A stretch of 64,000 nt of DNA. It comes from Mucilaginibacter sp. KACC 22063 (lineage in GTDB: Bacteria > Bacteroidota > Bacteroidia > Sphingobacteriales > Sphingobacteriaceae). The stretch is taken from positions 992,001 to 1,056,000 of the forward strand of contig NZ_CP117877.1 in the NCBI RefSeq assembly GCF_028736115.1, given 5' to 3'. The position numbers were made by a program, and so were the translations under genes. The notes beneath the pieces are model-generated. The model worked only from the letters and a program-made list of their open reading frames with translations, searched no databases and had not been told where the DNA came from. Positions 56,883-64,000 of this stretch are shown one piece after another (positions within the stretch are counted from its first letter, which is position 1; each line of letters opens with the position of its first letter).

Positions 56883-57859
56883 CTGTTGATCCAGGTAAAC
56901 TTATACTCAAGCATCGGATTTTTCATACGATCGGCAACACGTAGTAAACGGTCTGGAAGCTTTACAATATAGTCCCTTGCTTTTTCACCGGCATCATTAA
57001 GATCAGGCATACTTTCGATATGCCATTCTTCAATCAGCTGTTTTAGGATGTCAACATAATCTATAGCAGTGTAGATACCGAGGCGTTGCGCTGCATCAGT
57101 AAAATGCCCAAATGTTTGGCCAATCTTTAAACCTACTTCACGAAGAAAGTGCGCAGGCATTACAATCTTTTTGCGCATCATATCTTCAAAAGCGATCATG
57201 GCCTCGCTTGGGTCAACTTCAAATATTTTTGATATAAATGCTTTATAGGCTTTGGCATGTCGTGCTTCGTCTGATGCAATTACACCACACATTTTTGCAA
57301 GTAGTGTATCGCCATATTTTTTAGCCTGAGCAGCAACACGCCTGTGCGAAACGTTGGTAGCCATTTCCTGGAAGGAAGTGTAAATAAAGTTTCGGTATGG
57401 ATCTGTACCCGTGCCAATATCAAAGCCATCGGCAATAAGATATTGGGTAGATACTTCCATAGCGCGCATATCAACACGTCCTGAAAGATAAAGATATTTG
57501 TTAAGCAAATCCCCGTGACGATTTTCTTCAGCGCTCCAGTAGCGGGTCCATTTCATCCAACCACCGGCTTCATCTTTAGATACGCCTTCAACCATGGTTA
57601 ACCATGATTCATAAGTTGGTAAAGCTTCTTCGGTAATGGTATCACCGATCAATACTGCAATAAGATCATAGGAGAGGCCTCGTGCACTATCCTGAAGTTC
57701 CTTTATTTCGTTAAAAAACGAGTCACGTGACGCATCAGGAAGCAGGTCGGCTGGTTGCCACATGTCTTCTACAGGCTTTAAAAACTCAAACATGTTTTCA
57801 AGCATGTATTTTTCAATATGCTTCATTACTTCGCTTCGCTGCTCGGCAAAAAATCTCAT
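56879..57859 (-). CDS. Acyl-ACP desaturase
   Basis: 326 residues, soluble di-iron desaturase family. The two di-iron ExxH motifs are EENRHG (near residue 130) and DEARHA (near 198), spaced as in stearoyl-ACP desaturases, with further Glu ligands in EALPTYESW and FQEMATNVSHRR. Inserts a double bond in acyl-ACP with O2 and ferredoxin-type electrons. Ends against the hypothetical gene with a 4-base overlap. Confidence 0.92.
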   Translation of the reverse strand: MRFFAEQRSEVMKHIEKYMLENMFEFLKPVEDMWQPADLLPDASRDSFFNEIKELQDSARGLSYDLIAVLIGDTITEEALPTYESWLTMVEGVSKDEAGGWMKWTRYWSAEENRHGDLLNKYLYLSGRVDMRAMEVSTQYLIADGFDIGTGTDPYRNFIYTSFQEMATNVSHRRVAAQAKKYGDTLLAKMCGVIASDEARHAKAYKAFISKIFEVDPSEAMIAFEDMMRKKIVMPAHFLREVGLKIGQTFGHFTDAAQRLGIYTAIDYVDILKQLIEEWHIESMPDLNDAGEKARDYIVKLPDRLLRVADRMKNPMLEYKFTWINS

Positions 57860-57921
57860 AATCTATAAACAGATTGTAAAAGTACTAGTTTTAATGTTGC
57901 TAAAGTTATTTTCAGTTGCTA

Positions 57922-59070
57922 TTATTTGTTCAATAAAGCCTCGTGCATGCATAGGGGTAAACTTGCTATAGATGGTTTGCCTGCAAAGATGGAAAAATTA
58001 GTGTTATAATCCCACAATATCCCGGGTATTTTTAGCGATTTCAATGTAGTACGCATAGTCTTTATATAGTTACAACGGCTATCAGGGTCGGCATATTTGT
58101 TATATACGCCATATTCTGAACAAATGATGGGGACATTATATTTTTGAGCCCAGTTGTTTACAATAGATAACTTATCAAATAAGGCCTGTGCATTGCCGTC
58201 CTTATTATATTTATAATAGTTTGTTTCGCCCCATGTTCCTTTTGCTTTAAAATTTAGTTGGGGAATTTTTTTCCCATCATATGGAAAAGGAACCCCTGTT
58301 GTTGCTACCTGGTTGCCTACCCATTCTGCACCCTGGTGTGTAAAAATAAAAGGTTCATAAAAATGGAAACTATAAATAATGTTCTCATCAGCCAATCGTA
58401 CAAAGCGGCTCAATTCATAAATACTATTATAATTTGATGCCCCTATAAGCAGGGTTTTGCTTTTGTCTATTTGCCGTATTGCTATACATATATTGTAAGC
58501 GGCATCTTTCCAAAGTTGTGGATTCATCGGAGGCGGTTCATTATAAATTTCATACATTAATTGATTGGGATCTTCTTTAAGATAATGTAATGAAATCTGT
58601 TTCCATAGGCTTACAGCAGTGTTTGTAGCCAGTATGTAGTTGTTATCGTCTATTTTGCCATAATGGTAATCTATAATCAGTTTTAAACCCTGCATCTTAC
58701 ATTGGTTAAGCACCCAGTCTACCTGCGTAAATACTTTTGACAGTGCTATTTTCTGAGTGTAGTAGTATTCAAAGGCAACAGGTAACCTTATACTTTTAAA
58801 GCCTAACTTTTTAAGTAATACAAAATCTGAAGCATTAACCGGCCTTGCTTTTAAAGCATTATTATTCCATGTTTGTTCCAGCCATGATATGCTGATCCCA
58901 TTGTTTAATTGCGCTGCCCGCTTAAACGCAATGACCCTTTCGATAGCCATTGGATTAGTTTTTGCAGATGTATGGCCTGCACTTATTTGAAAGACAATTA
59001 AAAGCACTGCCATATACCGGAGTACTTTAAAGCCATTACAGGCAAATGTTTTAAAATAGGTTTTTTTCAT
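57922..59070 (-). CDS. GH5-family glycosidase (cellulase-like)
   Basis: 382 residues. N-terminal membrane segment or signal (about 18-32), TIM-barrel GH5: KLGFKSIRLPVAFEYYY near residue 88, YHYGKIDDNNY near 135, acid/base E178 in YEIYNEP, FHFYEPFIFTHQG near 236, and nucleophile E319 in CSEYGVY. Cleaves beta-1,4 glucans or mannans. It lies 56 bases divergent from the histidine kinase of a polysaccharide synthesis locus, so a role in trimming or releasing the polymer, as BcsZ does in cellulose systems, is likely. Confidence 0.85.
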   Translation of the reverse strand: MKKTYFKTFACNGFKVLRYMAVLLIVFQISAGHTSAKTNPMAIERVIAFKRAAQLNNGISISWLEQTWNNNALKARPVNASDFVLLKKLGFKSIRLPVAFEYYYTQKIALSKVFTQVDWVLNQCKMQGLKLIIDYHYGKIDDNNYILATNTAVSLWKQISLHYLKEDPNQLMYEIYNEPPPMNPQLWKDAAYNICIAIRQIDKSKTLLIGASNYNSIYELSRFVRLADENIIYSFHFYEPFIFTHQGAEWVGNQVATTGVPFPYDGKKIPQLNFKAKGTWGETNYYKYNKDGNAQALFDKLSIVNNWAQKYNVPIICSEYGVYNKYADPDSRCNYIKTMRTTLKSLKIPGILWDYNTNFSIFAGKPSIASLPLCMHEALLNK

Positions 59071-59126
59071 TTAACTTAAACACGCAATTTTGCTCTGTAA
59101 ATCGATATAATACCAGCCACTAATCA

Positions 59127-60479
59127 ATGTTTGTTCAAATAAATAAAGAAGAATTTGCTAAAGAAAGCAATAAGAAAGCATGGTACCAGACTAACAATAT
59201 CATTTGGACAATTATCTTTCTTTATCCTTTATTAAGCATAGTAGATTTTATTTATGCTGGCGATATCTGGATACAGTTTTTGATTGCACGTATCATTATT
59301 GTTCTGATCATAATGGGTTTGTACAGTGTTTTCCAAACCCGTAAGTTTGATTATCGCATTTTGCTGCATATAGCATTTATATTACTCTCCATACCTGCGG
59401 CTATACTTTGCACCATTGTTAACATTCAGGAGCTAACCGTTTATTTTCTTATCTATTCTGCAATTATCTTGTTTTTTAACCTGCAGGTATACTGGGAGCC
59501 GGTTAATTCTGTAGTACAGGTAGTTTTTGCAATAGTATTGCTTACTTTGTTCTTTAACATCTCGTCCCAGTATACGCTGGATCTTTTCATTAGCAACGGT
59601 GGTCAGTACTTTTTTATTACAAGCGTAATTTCATGCTTAATTGTAAGTTCGAGGTATAAGGTAGCCGAACGCGATGTGAAGTCGCAGATACTTATCGAAA
59701 AATCAAACCAGCAATTAAAGGAGCAGAATAAAGATATCATCGAGAAAAATAATATTATCGATATGCAGTATGATAAACTGCGTAAGCTTGATGAGCAAAA
59801 GAACAGCTTTATTAATATTGCCGGCCATGATTTAAAAAACCTGATCGGATCGGTGATCATGAGCACGGGTATGATTAAGGAAGAAGAATACCGCCTCAGC
59901 ACCGATCAAAAAGAGTTTTTACAATATATTTCAGATTCGGCAGATAAGATGCAATATATGCTGAACAAGTTGATGGATGTAAAGGAGATTGAATCGCCGG
60001 AGATCAAGTTCAACTTTGAAATTTTTGATATTAATGCTGAAGTACGCTATGTATATAAAGGGCTGATAGAAACAGCTCAGATGAAAAATATTACCTTAGT
60101 GGATAATATCCTGAAACTGCCTTTAAACGTTAGGTTGGATAAGGTTTTTGCAGGGCAGGTTTTTCAAAACCTAATGTCAAACGCCATTAAGTTTTCCCAA
60201 ACCAACAACAGCATAAAAATAGCAACCAGCCTGCAACGGCAGAAGTTTGTTTTTGAGATTATAGATGAGGGGATTGCTATTGGGCAGGAAGAACTGGATG
60301 GTATGTTTGGTAAACTGAGGACATTAAATGATGCCACCAGCGAAAATGCTACCGGTAGCCGCCTTGGTTTAGGTTTATCCATTGCCAAATTAATGACCCA
60401 GGAGATGGGGGGCGAGCTTAGTTACAGAAGCGATTATAACGGCAATTATTTCAGAGTAGAATTTAACGTGATCAATTAA
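59127..60479 (+). CDS. Membrane sensor histidine kinase
   Basis: 450 residues. Five to six helices (about residues 25-180), a coiled coil (EKSNQQLKEQNKDIIEKNN), phospho-acceptor H234 in NIAGHDLKNLIGSV, N-box NLMSNAIKFSQ, and G2-type GSRLGLGLSIAKLM. The G1 box reads DEGIAIGQEEL: the usual DxGxGI has lost its second Gly to Ala, which may reduce ATP binding. No response regulator gene follows; the BcsB-like gene begins 8 bases later. Confidence 0.85.
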   Translation: MFVQINKEEFAKESNKKAWYQTNNIIWTIIFLYPLLSIVDFIYAGDIWIQFLIARIIIVLIIMGLYSVFQTRKFDYRILLHIAFILLSIPAAILCTIVNIQELTVYFLIYSAIILFFNLQVYWEPVNSVVQVVFAIVLLTLFFNISSQYTLDLFISNGGQYFFITSVISCLIVSSRYKVAERDVKSQILIEKSNQQLKEQNKDIIEKNNIIDMQYDKLRKLDEQKNSFINIAGHDLKNLIGSVIMSTGMIKEEEYRLSTDQKEFLQYISDSADKMQYMLNKLMDVKEIESPEIKFNFEIFDINAEVRYVYKGLIETAQMKNITLVDNILKLPLNVRLDKVFAGQVFQNLMSNAIKFSQTNNSIKIATSLQRQKFVFEIIDEGIAIGQEELDGMFGKLRTLNDATSENATGSRLGLGLSIAKLMTQEMGGELSYRSDYNGNYFRVEFNVIN

Positions 60480-60487
60480 TACAACCG

Positions 60488-62581
60488 ATGAAGAAATTTT
60501 TATCATTTCTGTTTTTTATAGTATTATTAATTAAAGCAGCTTCAGCACAGCAAACGGTTATTACCTTTAAATCGCTTGGTCGTGATGATGACGCCATAAA
60601 CGGGATGAGCGGCTCCAGTTCTTACTATATCCGCATAGATCCTTATATGGAAATGAATGGCAGTAAACTGGTGCTATACTTCGAACCGTCACAGGCGCTG
60701 CTTAAGGATAAATCATTCATCAATGTACTGATCAATGATAACCCGGTTTACAGCAGCCGGCTTACAAAAGATTCTCTTCAAAAAATAACGCTAAACCTTA
60801 GCAGGAATGATCTATCTCCTGATCGGCGTTACCTTAAATTACAGGTGCGTACCTTGTTGCAAATATCTGATGATAAATGCCGCGATCTGGACAATCCGGC
60901 CATGTGGTTGAAAATTAAAGGTTATTCGTATCTGGCGCTTAACCGCAGCAATACCAATTTCTTTAATAATGTAAACATATCAAACTGCTTTGAATCAAAA
61001 AGAGCAATTGTATATCCTGTTAATCCATCATTACATGATTTAAAAGCGGTTGCATGGGCTTATGCCCGTCTAAAAAAATCAGACGTAAAAAACATCCAGG
61101 TAATACAGGCCGACCATGTTCCTGATTCTGTTATCAATTATATAATGGTAGGTAACATTAGCCAATTGCCGGCTAACAGGCGCGCCCTGATCCGCATTAA
61201 CCCTGCGAGCGGACAAGGCTTGTTTTACTTGCATAAATCTGTTGTTAACCTTACCGATACGGTAACCAACTTAATTACCGTAAATGGACAAATGGTGCCT
61301 ACGCGTTCTATACAAACGCACCAGATGCCGCAGGAGATCTTATTTATTACCGGAGGAGATGACCAAGGGTATGAAAAAACGGTTACCGCATTGGGTAACA
61401 TGAACATCCTTAATTCTACCTTTGGCGATTACCTGCTGGTGAATAGCGCGTCCAATAACTTCTTTAAAACTATTGACGAGAACCGGTCAAAACTTACGCT
61501 ACGCCAGATAGGTGGTTTAACCAACTTTATATCGGGTGTTGGATCGTTAAAAAGCGTTTATAACTTTAAGAACAGTGATTTTAGCTTTACCCCTAAAGAG
61601 GTTGAGATTAGGTTTATAGCCAATTACAGCGCCTTAAATTTAAATGACCGCGGATATTTCAATATCTATCTTAACGGTATGCTGATCAGCAGCGAAAAGC
61701 TGGACGCATCCGGTAAACTTAATACTGCGGTTACCATTAACCGTTATCAGCATCATAAGTATAACACGCTGATTGCCGAGTTCAGGTTTTATCCTAATAG
61801 TGGTAACTGTACCAACAGCTTTACTAACTTCTTTGCCGAAATTGATGTAGACAAATCATACCTGGAATCTAAAAATCCATTTATTACCAATGATCTGAGT
61901 TTTTATCAATATCCCGAGGCATTTAACTCGAGCTCTACCCGTATTGTTGTAAGCCGCGATTATGCACGCTATGCAGCAGGTGCAATGGGCGAAATTATTT
62001 ATGAGTTGAACAACAACATCAATTCAAATAATTTCCCTGAGTTTGTTTACTCTGATGAGATACGGAATAACAAAAGCGACCTGAAAAAGTATAATATAGT
62101 TGCGCTGCTCTCTCGTAATGATCCTTTGATCGAAGAATTTCCGGATGCACCTATAAAATTTAATCATGATTTCAGGCTGTATAACAACAATAACAACGAA
62201 GTAGTATATACCGTTTCTGATTCGGTTTCAAATGGCTTGGCTCAGATATTTTACGGCCGCAGCAACAATGCCTGCCTGGTGTTAACTGCTACCGGTAAAA
62301 ACCTGGCAAATGCGTTTCTGGCTGCTTCGCGTTCAATTACCGAACAGTTATCAACGCTGTCAAGTAACGTATGTATTGCTGACGTAAACAATAATAAATA
62401 TCTGTTTAACATCAGCAAATCAAGCGAAAACCTGGAGTACATTGATACTAAAAGCTCGCTTGCAAAGTTCTGGGAAAACTATAACCTGTATATCTTATTA
62501 GGTATTCTGATTCTTATACTTATCGCATTCTTGTATGTAAGGTTCAAAGTACAGAAGTCGCAGGAAATTATTAACGAGTAA
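60488..62581 (+). CDS. BcsB-like periplasmic polysaccharide synthase subunit
   Basis: 697 residues. Signal peptide ending SAQQ, a long periplasmic part with repeated beta-sandwich patterns (SSSYYIRIDPYMEMNGSKLVLYFEPSQ, PVYSSRLTKDSLQKITLNL, RGYFNIYLNGMLISSEKLD) and a C-terminal membrane helix (about residues 668-687). This matches the BcsB (cellulose synthase subunit B) pattern, but identity is low by eye. BcsB guides the nascent glucan across the periplasm. It lies between the kinase and the glycosyltransferase in one operon. Confidence 0.8.
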   Translation: MKKFLSFLFFIVLLIKAASAQQTVITFKSLGRDDDAINGMSGSSSYYIRIDPYMEMNGSKLVLYFEPSQALLKDKSFINVLINDNPVYSSRLTKDSLQKITLNLSRNDLSPDRRYLKLQVRTLLQISDDKCRDLDNPAMWLKIKGYSYLALNRSNTNFFNNVNISNCFESKRAIVYPVNPSLHDLKAVAWAYARLKKSDVKNIQVIQADHVPDSVINYIMVGNISQLPANRRALIRINPASGQGLFYLHKSVVNLTDTVTNLITVNGQMVPTRSIQTHQMPQEILFITGGDDQGYEKTVTALGNMNILNSTFGDYLLVNSASNNFFKTIDENRSKLTLRQIGGLTNFISGVGSLKSVYNFKNSDFSFTPKEVEIRFIANYSALNLNDRGYFNIYLNGMLISSEKLDASGKLNTAVTINRYQHHKYNTLIAEFRFYPNSGNCTNSFTNFFAEIDVDKSYLESKNPFITNDLSFYQYPEAFNSSSTRIVVSRDYARYAAGAMGEIIYELNNNINSNNFPEFVYSDEIRNNKSDLKKYNIVALLSRNDPLIEEFPDAPIKFNHDFRLYNNNNNEVVYTVSDSVSNGLAQIFYGRSNNACLVLTATGKNLANAFLAASRSITEQLSTLSSNVCIADVNNNKYLFNISKSSENLEYIDTKSSLAKFWENYNLYILLGILILILIAFLYVRFKVQKSQEIINE

Positions 62582-62602
62582 GCAAAGATAAACCGTTAGG
62601 TA

Positions 62603-64000
62603 ATGCCGGAAGAATTGAGCGAAGTAACAGATAGCAAAAGCTATTATGATGAACAGCAGGATGTAGACCTGTCGTTTAATAAATGGCCTATACCTGATCT
62701 GTTGGTGAAGGATGGTTTTATTACCTATGCCGATATAGAGAAGATCAATGCTTTCTCTCAAAGATCAGGTTTGTCTTTTGTAAAGATACTGCTCAACTTC
62801 GGCTATATATCCCGTAAAAATTACGAACGCTCATTAACCCATGCAGGCCATGTTTTTAAGCAAATACGCGAAGAAGCTTATGACATGGAGATACTTAACA
62901 AGGTAGACCTGAAGTTTGCTGATGAACACCTGGCATTGCCGCTGCGTAAGGAAAACGGTAAGATAGTTACCTTAATGGCTAACCCGAGTGATGAATTGTT
63001 CATTGACTTTGTGCGCCTTACTTATGATTGTGAGCCTGAAATAATTGTTGCGTCTGACCTGGATATTACCTGGTTGAGCCACAAGCTTATCGGCACTAAA
63101 TATGTAAAGTCGGCTGTTTTTGAGTTGCTGAACCGAGACCCGGAAAGTTCTGCTCTGGTTACCTTTACCAATGCACAACTGATGTTTATTTTTGGGACCA
63201 TCGCCTTTGTGGTTACCTGTCTGGTCGTCAGTTTTACGCTAACGTCTATCATCATCAATGTAATTATAAGCTCTATATTTCTTATTGCCATTACGTTCAA
63301 ATTGTTTTTGGCACTTGTTGGTTCCAGGTTTGAGCTGCATCAGGCCGTAACTAAAGAAGAAGTTAAATCAGTAAAGAATGACGAACTGCCGATTTATACG
63401 ATCCATTTACCGGTTTATAAGGAAGATAAGTTAATTAAGAAGCTGATATGGAACCTGCAAAGCCTTGATTATCCGCGCGAGCAACTGGATATTAAGCTGT
63501 TGATTGAGGAGGATGACGATAAGACATTGAATGCAGTGCGTAACCTGGATTTCCCGGCCATATTTGAGGTGATAGTGGTGCCATACCATATGCCTAAAAC
63601 CAAACCGAAGGCCTGTAATTATGGATTGCACTTTTCGCGCGGGCAGTACCTCACCATTTATGATGCAGAAGATATCCCGGATACCGACCAGTTAAAAAAG
63701 GTAGTTGCCATGTTTAATAAGCTGCCCGAACACTTTATTTGTATCCAATGCGCGCTTAATTACTTTAACAGAAATGAAAACTTCCTGACAAGGATGTTTA
63801 CACTTGAATATTCATACTGGTTTGATTACATGCTTCCGGGGCTTGATACCCTGGATATTCCTATTCCGCTTGGTGGTACCAGCAACCATTTTAAACTGGA
63901 TAACCTGGTAGAACTTGGCGCGTGGGATCCGTTTAACGTAACTGAAGATGCGGATTTGGGCGTGCGTGCTTACGCAAAAGGTTATAAAATTGCTATTGTA
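62603..64000 (+). CDS. Glycosyltransferase with GspE/MshE N-terminal-like region, 3' end missing
   Basis: 466 residues visible; runs off the window. Residues about 28-90 give two back-to-back motifs, DLLVKDGFITYADIEKINAF and KILLNFGYISRKNYERSL, resembling the MshEN/T2SSE_N fold (a c-di-GMP-binding module in MshE), but the RLG-type positions are not conserved. After two membrane helices (about 195-240) comes a GT2 domain: PIYTIHLPVYKED, LLIEEDDD, YLTIYDAEDIPD (D-x-D type), and TEDADLGVRAY (the TED motif). The polymerase-type Q/RxxRW cannot be seen since the end is missing. Likely a membrane polysaccharide synthase working with the BcsB-like protein. Confidence 0.85.
   Translation, partial: MPEELSEVTDSKSYYDEQQDVDLSFNKWPIPDLLVKDGFITYADIEKINAFSQRSGLSFVKILLNFGYISRKNYERSLTHAGHVFKQIREEAYDMEILNKVDLKFADEHLALPLRKENGKIVTLMANPSDELFIDFVRLTYDCEPEIIVASDLDITWLSHKLIGTKYVKSAVFELLNRDPESSALVTFTNAQLMFIFGTIAFVVTCLVVSFTLTSIIINVIISSIFLIAITFKLFLALVGSRFELHQAVTKEEVKSVKNDELPIYTIHLPVYKEDKLIKKLIWNLQSLDYPREQLDIKLLIEEDDDKTLNAVRNLDFPAIFEVIVVPYHMPKTKPKACNYGLHFSRGQYLTIYDAEDIPDTDQLKKVVAMFNKLPEHFICIQCALNYFNRNENFLTRMFTLEYSYWFDYMLPGLDTLDIPIPLGGTSNHFKLDNLVELGAWDPFNVTEDADLGVRAYAKGYKIAIV

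Overview
The window is a 64 kb piece of a Bacteroidota chromosome, most likely from the family Sphingobacteriaceae (Mucilaginibacter- or Pedobacter-like). This rests on the 16S rRNA wording, on Bacteroidota-type promoter boxes (TAnnTTTG, best seen as three tandem copies before the rRNA operon), on weak Shine-Dalgarno sequences at most genes, and on gene families typical of the phylum. Almost everything is chromosomal core or common accessory content. I see no prophage, transposase, integrase or CRISPR array.

Layout. 1-9000: an aa3-type cytochrome c oxidase operon (coxB cut by the left edge, coxA, heme A synthase, heme O synthase, two subunit-III proteins, subunit IV, SCO, DUF420, a small CxxC membrane protein, DUF983, DUF2461). 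9000-17700: an OmpA-like lipoprotein, a phosphoesterase, a protein with five RFKAGVT-type repeats, YebC-family protein, threonine dehydrogenase, asd, a LysR regulator and a DJ-1/PfpI protein. 17800-23400: a carotenoid-tailoring cluster (CrtD-like desaturase, acyltransferase, glycosyltransferase, CruF-like hydratase, ispH, CrtW-like ketolase), which I read as a pathway to an acylated, glycosylated keto-carotenoid. 23488-33400: hemH, Kdo transferase, galE-rfbB-phosphatase, an ABC permease, thiol and iron-sulfur proteins, and a mutase large subunit. 33400-48840: dnaA with a 474 bp AT-rich upstream region, an orphan HsdR_N-type nuclease, lemA with two TPM proteins, a GH92 mannosidase, a RES-like protein, two ECF sigma factors and an RsmF-like methyltransferase. 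48840-55350: a complete rRNA operon, 16S-tRNA-Ile-tRNA-Ala-23S-5S. 55440-64000: an aldo/keto reductase, an acyl-ACP desaturase, then a polysaccharide locus (GH5, histidine kinase, BcsB-like protein, and a glycosyltransferase fused to a GspE/MshE N-terminal-like region, cut by the right edge).

The most unusual signal is in the non-coding DNA. All rRNA-operon spacers and at least four intergenic gaps contain runs of degenerate 7-bp words in strict 7-bp phase, up to 14 consecutive units. Several form inverted arms (17.7, 37.2, 38.6 kb). They resemble in style the heptanucleotide STRR repeats of cyanobacteria. Separate dispersed palindromes (arms around CATTGCGAG...GCAATC) occur at four sites. 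The rRNA operon also shows predicted processing stems that pair the flanks of 16S and of 23S.

Limits: all calls are from reading the sequence and from family knowledge. No database search or structure prediction was run.
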